Positions 34,861 through 44,270 are shown, counted from the stretch's first letter. The stretch: DNA of 64,000 nt from Rothia sp035916755 (GCF_035916755.1 NZ_JAYWIX010000003.1:231894-295893); one strand, 5' to 3'. The notes: generated from the letters alone by a model not told the origin. Numbers and translations are program-made.

Positions 34861-35988
34861 CTAGCGCAGGCCCAGGGGGCGCTCTAGAGCCAGAGAAATC
34901 AGCTCATCAATCAGCTCGCCGTAGGGCAGGCCAGTGTTCTCCCACATGGTCTTATACATGGAAATCGGGGTAAAGCCGGGCATGGTGTTCACTTCGTTAA
35001 TCACCAGGCGGCCATCCTCGGTGTAGAAGAAGTCAGCGCGGCACAGGCCCTCACCGTCAACGGCTAGGAAGGCCTCAACAGCTAGCTGGCGCATCCGCTC
35101 AGAAACCTCAGCGGGTAGGTCAGCCGGGCAGCGGGTCTCAGCCGAAGTCTTCGAAACGTACTTGGCCTCAAAATCATAGAAACCGTGCTGCTCATCAACC
35201 ACCACAATCTCACCGGGGTAAGAAGCCCGAGGCAGCTCAGAGCGGTGCCCATCGAGCACAGCACACTCAATCTCACGGCCCACAATACCGGCCTCAATCA
35301 CCAGCTTGGGGTCGTGGGCCTGGGCCTCGGCAATCGCCGCATCGAGCTGGTCCGCCGAATCAACCTTGGTGATACCGAAGGACGAGCCCGCGCGGGCAGG
35401 CTTCACAAAGACCGGGTAACCCAGCTTTTCGATGCGCTCGCGGGCACCAGCCTGGTCAAGCACCCACTGCCGGTGGGTCACAACCTCATAGGGCCCAACC
35501 TCTAGGCCAGCAGCCTCAAAGGCCACCTTCATGAAGTGCTTATCCATGCCGATAGCAGATGAGGCTACGCCGCAGCCTACGTACTTCAAATCTGCCATTT
35601 CCAGCAGGCCCTGCACGGTGCCGTCCTCGCCGAAGGGGCCGTGGAGCAGGGGGAATACCACGTCGATAGCCGGGCCCACCTCAACGCTGGTGGCATCGGC
35701 GGAGTCAATCAGTCGTAGGCGGTTATCGCCGCCGCCCAGGGGCAGGAAGACCTGCTTGCCCTCAGCGGGGAACTCTGCCAAGGCGGTAGCCTCAGTCAGC
35801 TCGATCAGGGTTGCTTCGTCGGTCAGGTACCAGCGGCCGTCCTTAGTGATACCGATGGTGACCACGTCGTACTTGTCGTGGTCGATAGCCCCGAGTACGC
35901 CTCGGGCGGTAATCAGTGAGATGGAGTGCTCGGATGAGCGCCCACCGCACAGCAGAGCGACGGTAGGTTTGGTGCTGGTTTCGGTCAT
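34861..35988 (-). CDS. ddl: D-alanine--D-alanine ligase
   Basis: This 375-residue ATP-grasp enzyme makes the D-Ala-D-Ala end of peptidoglycan precursors. Motifs: LCGGRSSEHSIS at the start, HGPFGEDGT, VFVKPARAGSSFG, and the metal-binding INEVNTMPGFT near the end. The residues place it in the ordinary D-Ala-D-Ala rather than D-Ala-D-Lac group as far as can be judged by eye. It is 40 bases after gpsA in the murA-plsC-gpsA-ddl run. Confidence 0.95.
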   Translation of the reverse strand: MTETSTKPTVALLCGGRSSEHSISLITARGVLGAIDHDKYDVVTIGITKDGRWYLTDEATLIELTEATALAEFPAEGKQVFLPLGGGDNRLRLIDSADATSVEVGPAIDVVFPLLHGPFGEDGTVQGLLEMADLKYVGCGVASSAIGMDKHFMKVAFEAAGLEVGPYEVVTHRQWVLDQAGARERIEKLGYPVFVKPARAGSSFGITKVDSADQLDAAIAEAQAHDPKLVIEAGIVGREIECAVLDGHRSELPRASYPGEIVVVDEQHGFYDFEAKYVSKTSAETRCPADLPAEVSERMRQLAVEAFLAVDGEGLCRADFFYTEDGRLVINEVNTMPGFTPISMYKTMWENTGLPYGELIDELISLALERPLGLR

Positions 35989-36028
35989 AACGTCCTTTGG
36001 TTTCGTGCGGGGCTCAGCCCCGTCTGCC

Positions 36029-37120
36029 CTAGCTGACTGCCGGGGTGCTTCCCTCAGATTTGAGGGAGCGGCCCAGCAGGACGGGGGCTAATTCTTCAAC
36101 TGATATTCTACGGTCGAGCACGGCGGTGACCGCTTCGGTGATGGGCATTTCTACCCCTACTTTTCGCGCGAGTTCTGCCACAACGGGGGCAGACTTGATG
36201 GACTCGGCGGTCTGGGTCATCACGGTGTGCAGCTGGTCAGGGGCAATGCCTTCGGCCAGCAGACGCCCGGCGGTGTGATTACGGGAAAGCGGTGAGGCGC
36301 AGGTGGCGATGAGGTCGCCCATACCGGCCAGGCCGCTCATGGTCTCACTCTTACCGCCAAGAGCCAGGGCCAGGCGGGTGGTCTCGGCAAGGCCCCGGGT
36401 CATGACCGAGGCCTTGGAGTTATCGCCGTACTGCTTTCCCTCGCACATACCCACGCAGAGGGCAATGACGTTCTTGACCAGACCGCCAATTTCTACGCCC
36501 ACAATATCGGTGTTGGTGTAGGGGCGGAAATAGTCGGCAGCACAGATAGCGGCAATCTGCCGGGCGGTTTCCTCACTTTGAGCGGCAACCACGCTGGTCG
36601 TGGGCTGCTCCGCGATGATTTCCTTGGCCAGGTTAGGGCCAGAGAGCACGGTGACCCGCCCGGGGACAGCCTCTACGGCTTCGGGGGCTGCACCGCTGGC
36701 GATCAGGTGGCTTTGCAGCACCTCAACCATGACCTCGCTCATGCGCAGGCCTGTACCCATTTCCAGCCCCTTGGCCAGGGAGACCAGCAGGGCGTCCTCT
36801 TCCATCAGGGGGGCAAAGACCTCAAGCTGGGAGCGCAGTACCTGGGCGGGAATAGCCAGCACCACGATGCTGGCCCCGGTCAGGGCTTCAGCGGCATCGG
36901 CCGTCATGACCAGCGTGTCGGGGAGCTTAACCCCGGGGAAGTAGCCCTCGTTGGTGCGACTCTGCTGCATGGCTTCCATCGTGTTGGGGTTACGCCCCCA
37001 CAGCACGACCTGCCGATTGGCGCCTGAGCCGGTGGCGGCGTCCGCAAGAACCTTGGCAAAAGCGGTGCCCCAGCTACCTGCTCCAAGAACAGCAATTTTC
37101 TGGTGCTTCACATCGGTCAT
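36029..37120 (-). CDS. gpsA: NAD(P)H-dependent glycerol-3-phosphate dehydrogenase
   Basis: This 363-residue enzyme reduces dihydroxyacetone phosphate to sn-glycerol-3-phosphate for phospholipids. The nucleotide motif GAGSWGTA is at the N terminus, the catalytic lysine lies in GLVKNVIAL, and LAGMGDLIATC follows. It is next to plsC (22-base gap), which acylates the next intermediates, so the two form a small phospholipid operon inside the wall-synthesis run. Confidence 0.95.
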   Translation of the reverse strand: MTDVKHQKIAVLGAGSWGTAFAKVLADAATGSGANRQVVLWGRNPNTMEAMQQSRTNEGYFPGVKLPDTLVMTADAAEALTGASIVVLAIPAQVLRSQLEVFAPLMEEDALLVSLAKGLEMGTGLRMSEVMVEVLQSHLIASGAAPEAVEAVPGRVTVLSGPNLAKEIIAEQPTTSVVAAQSEETARQIAAICAADYFRPYTNTDIVGVEIGGLVKNVIALCVGMCEGKQYGDNSKASVMTRGLAETTRLALALGGKSETMSGLAGMGDLIATCASPLSRNHTAGRLLAEGIAPDQLHTVMTQTAESIKSAPVVAELARKVGVEMPITEAVTAVLDRRISVEELAPVLLGRSLKSEGSTPAVS

Positions 37121-37142
37121 GGGTGCGTGCCTCCCCTAGCGG

Positions 37143-37916
37143 TTACTGGTCAGGTGACTGGCGGACGTCCAAAACGGCGTTCCAGCGCCCGGCAGGGGCT
37201 TTCTCGCCGCGCAGGCCCTCAAGCAGGGCGGTGACGTCGTCGAGCATGCGGTTGGTGACGGCGGCCAGCTCGTCATGGGTGTAGCGGGCACCGTCTTCGC
37301 GGCGCTGGACCAGGTCGCTAAAATCAACCGGGTCGCCCACCACAATCTTGACCTTCTTACGGGGCCAGCTGAAGCGGGGCTTGCCGCGGCGGGGCCAGAA
37401 GTCCTGGTCGCCCCAGTGAGCTACCGGGTAGACCGGGGCGCCGGTGGCCAGGGCCAGGCGGGCTGCCCCCGACTTACCTGTCATGGGCCACATGTCGGGG
37501 TCCTTAGTCAGGGTGCCCTCGGGGAAAATAATGACCGCTCCCCCGGCACCCAGAACATTCTGGGCTACCTCAAGGGACTGGCCTGCCCGGGCTGAGCCGC
37601 GGGCAACCGGGATGTGGGCGCACTGGCGCATGAGCCAGCCCAGCACCGGCACCCTGAACAGCGTTTCTTTGGCCAAGAACCGGGGCAGCACGCCCTCAAG
37701 GAAGAGGGGGTAGGCTGCGGTAATCGGGTCTACCACGGTCAGGTGGTTTGAGACCACGATAAACCCGCCGGTCTTGGGTAGCTTCTCCCGCCCCTCAATC
37801 TGCGCCTTCATGGGCAGGTTGTAGAGGGGGCGCAAGAGCGTACCGGCTACGGTGTAGACCGCATCCCCCATTTTGGTGGGCTTGATATCACTCAAAGAAG
37901 CGCTGTTCTTGCTCAT
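37143..37916 (-). CDS. plsC: 1-acyl-sn-glycerol-3-phosphate acyltransferase (PlsC family)
   Basis: This 257-residue membrane-associated acyltransferase is expected to make phosphatidic acid. The HX4D motif is in SNHLTVVDP, followed by RVPVLGWLM, the substrate-binding FPEGTLTKD, and APVYPVAH. It is one base after the murA stop and 22 bases before gpsA. Confidence 0.92.
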   Translation of the reverse strand: MSKNSASLSDIKPTKMGDAVYTVAGTLLRPLYNLPMKAQIEGREKLPKTGGFIVVSNHLTVVDPITAAYPLFLEGVLPRFLAKETLFRVPVLGWLMRQCAHIPVARGSARAGQSLEVAQNVLGAGGAVIIFPEGTLTKDPDMWPMTGKSGAARLALATGAPVYPVAHWGDQDFWPRRGKPRFSWPRKKVKIVVGDPVDFSDLVQRREDGARYTHDELAAVTNRMLDDVTALLEGLRGEKAPAGRWNAVLDVRQSPDQ

Positions 37917-37917
37917 C

Positions 37918-39240
37918 TTAGGCAGTGACCTCGAAGTTAGCGCCTAGGGCGGTGAGCTTATCAACGAAGTGCTCATAGCCACGGGAGATCACGGAAACGC
38001 CGGTGACGTTTGAGGTGCCTTCAGCGGTCAGGGCAGCAATCACGTGGGAGAAGCCACCGCGCAGGTCGGGCACGTTGATGTCGGCGCCGCGCAGGGGGGT
38101 CTTACCGGTGATGATGGCTGAGTGCTTGAAGTTCTGGTGGCCGAAGCGGCAGGGGGTGGGGCCCAGGCAGTCCTTGTGCAGCTGCACGGTAGCGCCCATA
38201 CGAACTAGGGCGTCGGTGAAGCCGAAGCGGTTCTCGTAGACGGTCTCGTGAACAACGGAGACGCCCTTAGCCTGGGTCATGGCGACGACCAGGGGCTGCT
38301 GCCAGTCGGTCATGAAGCCGGGGTGCACGTTGGTTTCAACGAAGAGGGGGTTCAGATCGCCGCCCTGGTGGAAGAAGCGGATGCCCTCGTCGGTGATGTC
38401 CAGGCCGCCGCCCAGCTTGCGGTAGACGTTGATGAAGGTAGAGAGGTCCTTCTGGTTGGCGTTGCGCACGAAAATGTCGCCACCGGTGGCCAGGGCTGCT
38501 GACGCCCAGGAGGCTGATTCGTTACGGTCGGGCATGGCCACGTGGTTGAAGCCGGTCAGCTCGTCGACGCCCTCAATGATGATCTGACGGTCGGTTTCGA
38601 CGGTGATGATGGCGCCCATCTTCTGCAGGATAGCGATGAGATCCATAATCTCGGGCTCAATGGCAGCGCCGGTCAGCTCGGTCTTGCCCTTGGCACGAGA
38701 AGCGGCCAGCAGAACCTGCTCGGTGGCGCCCACTGAGGGGTACTCCAGGTTGATCTGGGCGCCCTTGAGACCGCCTGCGGGGGCCTTCATAGAGATACCG
38801 GTGGGCAGCTTCTCAATCTTGGCGCCAAACTTTTCGAGTACGCGCAGGTGCCAGTTGATGGGGCGGTCACCAATCTTGCAGCCGCCCAGGTCGGGAATGA
38901 AGGCCTCACCGATGGTGTGCAGCAAGGGGCCACAGAGCAGAATCGGGATGCGGGAGTCGCCTGCGTGCACCTCAATGTCAGTGTGGTTGGCTACAGAGAC
39001 CTTTGAGGGGTCCATGCGCAGCTCACCGGCCTGCATGTTGTAGTCCACCGATACGCCGTGCAGCTCAACCAGGTCAGTAACGACCTGTACGTCCTTGATT
39101 TCGGGAACGTTGCGGAGCACCGAGGGGGTGGAACCCAGCAGGGCGGCAACCATGGCCTTGGGGACCAGGTTCTTAGCACCGCGGACGTTTACCTCGCCCT
39201 TCAGAGGGGTGCCACCTTCAATACGCAGTGCGCTGACCAT
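37918..39240 (-). CDS. murA: UDP-N-acetylglucosamine 1-carboxyvinyltransferase
   Basis: This is the first committed enzyme of peptidoglycan synthesis, transferring enolpyruvate from PEP; it has 440 residues. The active-loop cysteine is Cys121 in GGCKIGDRPI, so it should be the fosfomycin-sensitive type. RGAKNLVPKAM, with the conserved Lys-Asn, is at the N terminus. The murA-plsC-gpsA-ddl order suggests one transcript from the promoter candidate at 39283-39310. Confidence 0.95.
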   Translation of the reverse strand: MVSALRIEGGTPLKGEVNVRGAKNLVPKAMVAALLGSTPSVLRNVPEIKDVQVVTDLVELHGVSVDYNMQAGELRMDPSKVSVANHTDIEVHAGDSRIPILLCGPLLHTIGEAFIPDLGGCKIGDRPINWHLRVLEKFGAKIEKLPTGISMKAPAGGLKGAQINLEYPSVGATEQVLLAASRAKGKTELTGAAIEPEIMDLIAILQKMGAIITVETDRQIIIEGVDELTGFNHVAMPDRNESASWASAALATGGDIFVRNANQKDLSTFINVYRKLGGGLDITDEGIRFFHQGGDLNPLFVETNVHPGFMTDWQQPLVVAMTQAKGVSVVHETVYENRFGFTDALVRMGATVQLHKDCLGPTPCRFGHQNFKHSAIITGKTPLRGADINVPDLRGGFSHVIAALTAEGTSNVTGVSVISRGYEHFVDKLTALGANFEVTA

Positions 39241-39282
39241 GTATGTCCAATCGTCAAAACTATTAGGGTGTTGATTCGCGTT

Positions 39283-39310
39283 ACTTTACGCGTCAATTCT
39301 CGTTTACCAA
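39283..39310 (-). promoter_or_regulatory. Candidate promoter of murA
   Basis: On the minus strand TTGGTA (39310-39305) and TAAAGT (39288-39283) are 16 bases apart, placing the start about 35 bases before the murA ATG. Confidence 0.45.
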
Positions 39311-39404
39311 CTTTACCCCACTTAGGTGCACTAGTTGTTGTACAGGCGGTGTTCTTAGCCATACCACAGCTTTTACTTATCTAGACGGGCTAGGCAGAAC
39401 GCCA

Positions 39405-39438
39405 CAAGGACGCCGGTACGCGGGGCACGGCGTCCTTG
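39405..39438 (-). terminator. Hairpin made of an inverted pair of GGCGTCCT octamers after leuD
   Basis: An 11-bp perfect stem (39405-39415 with 39428-39438) encloses 12 bases and lies 23 bases after the leuD stop. Each arm contains one copy of the window-wide octamer GGCGTCCT in opposite orientation. No T run follows. It may act as a terminator, much as paired uptake sequences do in other bacteria. Confidence 0.65.
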
Positions 39439-39460
39439 CGGTTAAAGCTGTGGGCTGGTT

Positions 39461-40054
39461 CTACAGCTGCTGGGTGCGGGGCAGCCAGGCCGGGCGCTTG
39501 GCCTCATAGGCGGTGATGGCGTCCTCGTGCTGCAGGGTAAGGCCGATGTCGTCCAGGCCCTCCATCAGGCGCCAGCGCACATAGTCGTCAATCTGGAAGG
39601 GCACGGTCAAAGCGCCGACAGTGACGGTCTTGTCTTCTAGGTCAACGGTGACTTCGGTGCCGGGTTCTGCCTCTAGCTGCTTCCAGATCAGTTCGATGTT
39701 GTCCTGGTCCACCTGGGCAGCAACCAGGCCCTGCTTGCCTGAGTTACCGCGGAAGATGTCAGCAAAACGGGCTGAGATAACCACGCGGAAACCGTAGTCC
39801 TTGAGAGCCCAGACCGCGTGCTCGCGGGAAGAACCGGTACCGAAATCGGGGCCAGCAACCAGCACTGTGCCATGCTTGTAGGGCTCCTGATTGAGGATGA
39901 AGTTCTCGTCCTTACGCCAACCAGCGAACAGGGCGTCGTCGAAGCCGGTCTTGGTCACGCGCTTGAGGTAAACGGCGGGGATAATCTGGTCGGTATCGAC
40001 GTTGGAGGCACGCAGGGGCACGCCAATGCCGGTGTGCTTCTTAATGGGTTCCAT
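39461..40054 (-). CDS. leuD: 3-isopropylmalate dehydratase small subunit
   Basis: This 197-residue subunit pairs with LeuC in leucine synthesis. It starts at ATG 40054 (MEPIKKHTGIGVPLR), and the swivel-domain motifs NVDTDQIIPAVYLKR and GSSREHAVWAL are clear. An open frame extends to 40204 but overlaps leuC and is not family-like. There is a 46-base gap after leuC. Confidence 0.94.
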   Translation of the reverse strand: MEPIKKHTGIGVPLRASNVDTDQIIPAVYLKRVTKTGFDDALFAGWRKDENFILNQEPYKHGTVLVAGPDFGTGSSREHAVWALKDYGFRVVISARFADIFRGNSGKQGLVAAQVDQDNIELIWKQLEAEPGTEVTVDLEDKTVTVGALTVPFQIDDYVRWRLMEGLDDIGLTLQHEDAITAYEAKRPAWLPRTQQL

Positions 40055-40100
40055 GAAAAATCCGTTCCACCCGGGCTTACCGGGTTCATTCAAAGAGGGC

Positions 40101-41522
40101 CTACAGGTCTGCCGGTGATGAGAGAGTGCCGCGGATGGCGGTAGCGGCGGCGACCAGAGGGGAAACCAGGTGGGTGCGTCCGCCCTTACCCTGGCGTCCT
40201 TCAAAGTTGCGGTTGGAGGTCGAAGCGCAGCGTTCGCCGGGGGCCAGCTGGTCGGGGTTCATACCCAGGCACATGGAGCAGCCGGCAAAACGCCAGTCGG
40301 CGCCGAAGTCCTTGAAAATCTGATCCAGGCCCTCTTCTTCAGCCTGGGCTCGCACCTTCTGGGAGCCGGGGACGACCATCATGCGCACACCCTCAGCCAG
40401 CTTCTGGCCCTTGACGATCTCGGCGGCAGCGCGCAGGTCTTCGATACGGGAGTTAGTGCAGGAGCCCAGGAAGACTACGTCCACGGGGATGTCCTTCATG
40501 GGGGTACCTGCGGTCAGGTCCATGTATTCCAGGGCACGAGCGGCTGCCTTCTGCTCGTTTTCGTCCTCGAAGTCCTCGGGGAAGGGCACAGCCTGGGAGA
40601 GAGGGACGCCCTGGCCCGGGTTGGTGCCCCAGGTAACGAAGGGTTCCAGCTCGTCGGCATTGATGAAGACCTCTCGGTCAAAGGTAGCCCCCTCGTCGGT
40701 GGGCAGGGTCTTCCAGTATTCAACGGCAGCATCCCAATTCTCACCGGTCGGTGCGTGAGGGCGGCCCTTGACGTATTCAAAGGTGGTCTCGTCGGGAGCG
40801 ACCATGCCTGCGCGAGCACCGGCTTCAATGGACATGTTGCAGATGGTCATGCGCCCCTCCATCGAGAGAGCACGAATAGCCGAGCCGCGGTATTCCAGCA
40901 CGTAGCCCTGGCCACCGCCGGTACCGATTTCGGCGATAACAGCCAGGATGATGTCCTTGGCGGTGACACCGGGCTTGAGGGTGCCCTCAACATTGATGGC
41001 CATGGTCTTGAAGGGGGCCAGGGGCAGGGTCTGGGTAGCCATCACGTGCTCCACCTCAGAGGTACCGATGCCGAAGGCAAGAGCACCAAAGGCACCGTGG
41101 GTTGAGGTGTGGGAGTCACCGCAGACCACGGTCATGCCGGGCATGGTCAGACCCAGCTGGGGGCCCACCACGTGCACGATGCCCTGCTCTTTATCGCCCA
41201 GGGAGTGAATACGCACGCCGAATTCTTCAGCATTGCGACGCAGGGTTTCGATCTGGGTGCGGGAAGTCAAGTCAGCGATGGTGGAGAAGATGTTCTCGGT
41301 GGGAGTGTTGTGGTCCTCGGTTGCGATGGTGAGGTCTAGGCGACGCAGGGAGCGCCCTTCAAGGCGCAGGCCCTCGAATGCCTGAGGTGAGGTCACTTCG
41401 TGGACCAGGTGCAGGTCGATGTAGAGCAGGTCGGGCTTGCCATCTTCGCCGGGCACTACGGTGTGCGCGTCCCAAACCTTCTCTGCCAAGGTTCGCGGGG
41501 TATGGTCGGTAATACCAGCCAT
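40101..41522 (-). CDS. leuC: 3-isopropylmalate dehydratase large subunit
   Basis: This 473-residue aconitase-family subunit holds the [4Fe-4S] cluster that isomerises 2- to 3-isopropylmalate. Cluster ligands are seen in GSCTNSRIEDL and CSMCLGMN. GDSHTSTHGAFG and the substrate motif SNRNFEGRQGKGGRTHL are present. The ATG at 41522 follows GGAGG; the frame is open to 41561. It is divergent from an IclR-type regulator, the arrangement known for LtbR/NdgR and leuCD. Confidence 0.95.
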   Translation of the reverse strand: MAGITDHTPRTLAEKVWDAHTVVPGEDGKPDLLYIDLHLVHEVTSPQAFEGLRLEGRSLRRLDLTIATEDHNTPTENIFSTIADLTSRTQIETLRRNAEEFGVRIHSLGDKEQGIVHVVGPQLGLTMPGMTVVCGDSHTSTHGAFGALAFGIGTSEVEHVMATQTLPLAPFKTMAINVEGTLKPGVTAKDIILAVIAEIGTGGGQGYVLEYRGSAIRALSMEGRMTICNMSIEAGARAGMVAPDETTFEYVKGRPHAPTGENWDAAVEYWKTLPTDEGATFDREVFINADELEPFVTWGTNPGQGVPLSQAVPFPEDFEDENEQKAAARALEYMDLTAGTPMKDIPVDVVFLGSCTNSRIEDLRAAAEIVKGQKLAEGVRMMVVPGSQKVRAQAEEEGLDQIFKDFGADWRFAGCSMCLGMNPDQLAPGERCASTSNRNFEGRQGKGGRTHLVSPLVAAATAIRGTLSSPADL

Positions 41523-41602
41523 GTCGTCCTCCAAAAAAATTTTCTCGTGATGCTTTAACAAGTGTGACGCGCTAAAGAAAATCTTTCCAATAAATGAACT
41601 TG

Positions 41603-41616
41603 CATATCAGCATATG
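41603..41616. promoter_or_regulatory. Candidate operator between leuC and its IclR-type regulator
   Basis: CATAT-N4-ATATG, an inverted repeat in the 219-base divergent gap, is about 80 bases before leuC and 125 before the regulator. LtbR/NdgR proteins are known to bind the leuCD upstream region. This repeat is the best visible dyad there, but I cannot match it to a proven consensus. Confidence 0.45.
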
Positions 41617-41741
41617 AGAAGTCATCATAGGTTATACGGACACAATCCTTTTAGTTCTCAATCTTTCACACTCGGAAGGCCCCACCTCACCATTCACCTG
41701 GGCCGCAGAGCGGCCCACGACCACAGGCGAAAGTTACCACC

Positions 41742-42458
41742 ATGCAAGATAACCGCAGCTCAGGCGTCGGCGTCCTCGACAAAGCCGCCCATATTCTTGA
41801 CTGTCTCGAAGCAGGCCCCGCCACCCTGTCCCAGCTCGTTGAAGCCACCGGGCTTGCCCGCCCCACGGCCCATCGACTAGCTGTTGCCCTCACCCACCAC
41901 CGCCTGGTAGCCCGCGACGTTCAGGGCCGCTTCATGCTCGGCCCCCGCCTGGGCGAGCTATCCAGCGCCGCCGGTGAAGACCGCCTGATTGCAGCCGCAG
42001 GCCCCGTGCTCAACAACCTGCGTAATGTCACAGGTGAATCCTCCCAGGTCTTCCGTCGCCAGGGTGACTGGCGAGTCTGCGTGGCCTCCGCCGAGCGTCC
42101 TATCGGCCTGCGCGACACCATCCCGGTCGGCACCCAGCTTTCCATGAAGGCAGGCTCAGCCGCCCAGATTCTTACTGCTTGGGAAGACCACGCCCGCCTG
42201 GTCGAAGGCCTGCACAACGCCCGTTTCTCAGCCACCATGCTGGCAGCTGTCCGCCGCCGCGGCTGGGCCCAGTCCGTCGGTGAGCGCGAACGCGGTACCG
42301 CATCCGTTTCAGCACCGGTGCGCTCCCCCTCTGGCAAGGTCATTGCGGCGGTTTCTATCTCGGGCCCCATCGAACGTCTGACCCGTCAGCCCGGCCGCCT
42401 GCACGCCGAAGTAGTGTGCGAGGCTGCTGCTGCACTGACTGAGGCGCTGCGTAGCTAA
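41742..42458 (+). CDS. IclR-family transcriptional regulator, LtbR/NdgR-like
   Basis: This 238-residue protein has an N-terminal winged helix-turn-helix (VLDKAAHILDCLEAGPATLSQL, then GLARPTAHRLAVAL) and a C-terminal IclR ligand-binding domain (ETRE-like region GESSQVFRRQGDWRVC, SGPIERL). Divergent position beside leuCD is diagnostic of LtbR of Corynebacterium and NdgR of Streptomyces. Those regulators control leucine and other amino acid genes. Auto-regulation and repression of leuCD are inferred from that. Confidence 0.88.
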   Translation: MQDNRSSGVGVLDKAAHILDCLEAGPATLSQLVEATGLARPTAHRLAVALTHHRLVARDVQGRFMLGPRLGELSSAAGEDRLIAAAGPVLNNLRNVTGESSQVFRRQGDWRVCVASAERPIGLRDTIPVGTQLSMKAGSAAQILTAWEDHARLVEGLHNARFSATMLAAVRRRGWAQSVGERERGTASVSAPVRSPSGKVIAAVSISGPIERLTRQPGRLHAEVVCEAAAALTEALRS

Positions 42459-42511
42459 AACCTTCTTCAGCAGGGGTTTCACAGGCCTCTTACTAAGATG
42501 CTGAAACGCAG

Positions 42512-42549
42512 AAACTCCCCGCTCACCGGTTTCGGTGGGCGGGGAGTTT
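42512..42549. terminator. Bidirectional terminator after the IclR-type gene
   Basis: A 17-bp stem with one G-T pair (42512-42528 with 42533-42549), a four-base loop, then TTTGTTTT on the plus strand. The 3' end of the convergent GTPase gene begins six bases further on. Confidence 0.9.
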
Positions 42550-42554
42550 TTGTT

Positions 42555-44270
42555 TTATCGCGCCTCGTGCAGAGCCTGACGGTAGCCCTGGAGGCGGGCT
42601 AGTTCGTCCTGCACGGGGGCGGTGACGCAGCGGGCTGCCACATCTGCCAGGTTTGTTTCGAGCTGGCGGCGGATGTTCTTGGCGTAGATGCGGTGCCCCA
42701 CTGCTGCTAGCCCTCGGCCCAGGGCAGCTGTCAGAATGCCCAACAACATGCCGGTGGCCACGAGCAGGGTGGGCACGGGCAGGGGGAAACCCTCGATGGT
42801 GGGCGGGTCGGGCAGCATAATCTGGAAGTAGCCTGCCACTGCCAGACCGGTGAGCCAGAGCAGGCCCACAAGAGCCGTTGCTAGCCCGACCCATTGCAGA
42901 ATGTTGAGCAGGTGCCACCACCAGCGCTTCTTCTGGGCGTCGTAGTGCACGGTGGCTGCGGCCCGCTCGATTTCACCGGGGAGCTGACCCTCGAAGGTTC
43001 GGGCTGCTGCCCTGATGGAGTGGCTCCAGGGCTCTTCAACGCCGTCTGAGACGCTCGTGGCAAAGGTGCGCAGGGAGGTTGAGAGGGCCGCTTTCTGGGG
43101 GACTCCCAGCGGCGGCAGGGAGGACTTAGAGAGAGGTGCCCCGTCGTGGTCCTTGTGCAGGCCCAGGCGCTTGAGGGGGTCGCGTTTGATTTTGAGTAGC
43201 CAGCGGGTTGCAATCCAGCCGGTGGACGAGGCCGCGTGCAGCTTGTAGGAATCCGCTGCGGCCTTGACCAGGGCTTCTGCACCCGAGGCGGTATAGAAGT
43301 CGTCCTCGAGCCGGGTGGTTGCGGCGGCGGTGATGCCGGCGGGTTCTCCCCCGCCGTCCTGGGCAGCAAGGTCTGAGCGGACACCCGCCAAATCGGCTTC
43401 GAGACGGGCAACCGCGGCGCTCTTGGCGACGGTGACCTGACCGAGAATCTCGCGGAGGCGGGGTATCTGGTAGCCGGTGCGGGCTGAGACGCCCAGAGGG
43501 TCCGCAAGCAGGGTGGGGCTCAGCCCGTCCTGAGCCAGCAGGAGCTTGAGGGAGTCAAGTACAGCCGGGACCTCGGCCTCATCGAGCCTATCTACCTGGT
43601 TGAGCACGGCCAGGGTTACTGCTCCGTGGGCCGCCAGGGGCTGGATGAAGTCCTGGTGAATGACAGCGTCGGCGTACTTTTGCGGGTCCATGACCCAGAC
43701 CAGCACATCCACACACTCGGCCATTTTTTCAACGATAGCCCGGTTAGAGGCTTCTACCGAGTCGAAGTCGGGTAGGTCGAGTAGGATGAGCCCGCCACTG
43801 GCCTGTTCGGTCTTGCCGGCTCCTACCGAGCGGCGAATCTTGTTCCACATGCCCACGGTCACCGGTACGTCGGCTCGGTTGAGGGCTTCTGCGGCCTGGG
43901 CGGGGTCTTCGTCCATGTAGGTACGGTTGGTGACGCCCAGCCAGTCCAACAGGGGTTCTTCCCCTTCCTTACCCCAGATGGCGGCCTGGGCGGTGGAGGT
44001 GGTGGGGCGGCGGGCCGCGCTCTTGGCGATGTCTTTACCGACTACCGCGTTGAAGAGGGTGGACTTGCCCGAGCCGGTGGCACCGAAAAAGCCGATGACG
44101 GTGTGCTCGGCAGACAGTTCCCGGCGGGCTGCTGCCCGGCCCAGGGTTGCTCGGGCAGTTTCGAGGGTTTCGGGGGTTACTCGCCCCTCGCCCAGGTCAA
44201 GTGCCTCGGTGAGGGCATCCAGGCGGGTGGCCAGAGCGGTGGTGGCGAAAGCTGTATCTGTGGTGGTCAC
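42555..44270 (-). CDS. Dynamin-like GTPase A, with two membrane segments
   Basis: This 571-residue GTPase has P-loop GATGSGKST at residues 63-71, a switch threonine in RRPTTST, G3 DLPDFDS and G4-type NQVD. A long helical region follows, then two hydrophobic segments near residues 465-520 (GLATALVGLLWLTGLAVAGYF and LLVATGMLLGILTAALG), and a short cytoplasmic tail. This is the build of bacterial dynamin-like proteins such as the actinobacterial DynA/DynB and IniA/IniC pairs, which remodel membranes or aid septation. It is 14 bases after a second related GTPase, so the two probably act together. The precise role is unknown. Confidence 0.8.
   Translation of the reverse strand: MTTTDTAFATTALATRLDALTEALDLGEGRVTPETLETARATLGRAAARRELSAEHTVIGFFGATGSGKSTLFNAVVGKDIAKSAARRPTTSTAQAAIWGKEGEEPLLDWLGVTNRTYMDEDPAQAAEALNRADVPVTVGMWNKIRRSVGAGKTEQASGGLILLDLPDFDSVEASNRAIVEKMAECVDVLVWVMDPQKYADAVIHQDFIQPLAAHGAVTLAVLNQVDRLDEAEVPAVLDSLKLLLAQDGLSPTLLADPLGVSARTGYQIPRLREILGQVTVAKSAAVARLEADLAGVRSDLAAQDGGGEPAGITAAATTRLEDDFYTASGAEALVKAAADSYKLHAASSTGWIATRWLLKIKRDPLKRLGLHKDHDGAPLSKSSLPPLGVPQKAALSTSLRTFATSVSDGVEEPWSHSIRAAARTFEGQLPGEIERAAATVHYDAQKKRWWWHLLNILQWVGLATALVGLLWLTGLAVAGYFQIMLPDPPTIEGFPLPVPTLLVATGMLLGILTAALGRGLAAVGHRIYAKNIRRQLETNLADVAARCVTAPVQDELARLQGYRQALHEAR

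Noticed and set aside
40170..41105. 311-residue open frame opposite leuC
   Set aside because: It is an antisense shadow of a fully recognisable leuC, caused by high G+C at third positions.
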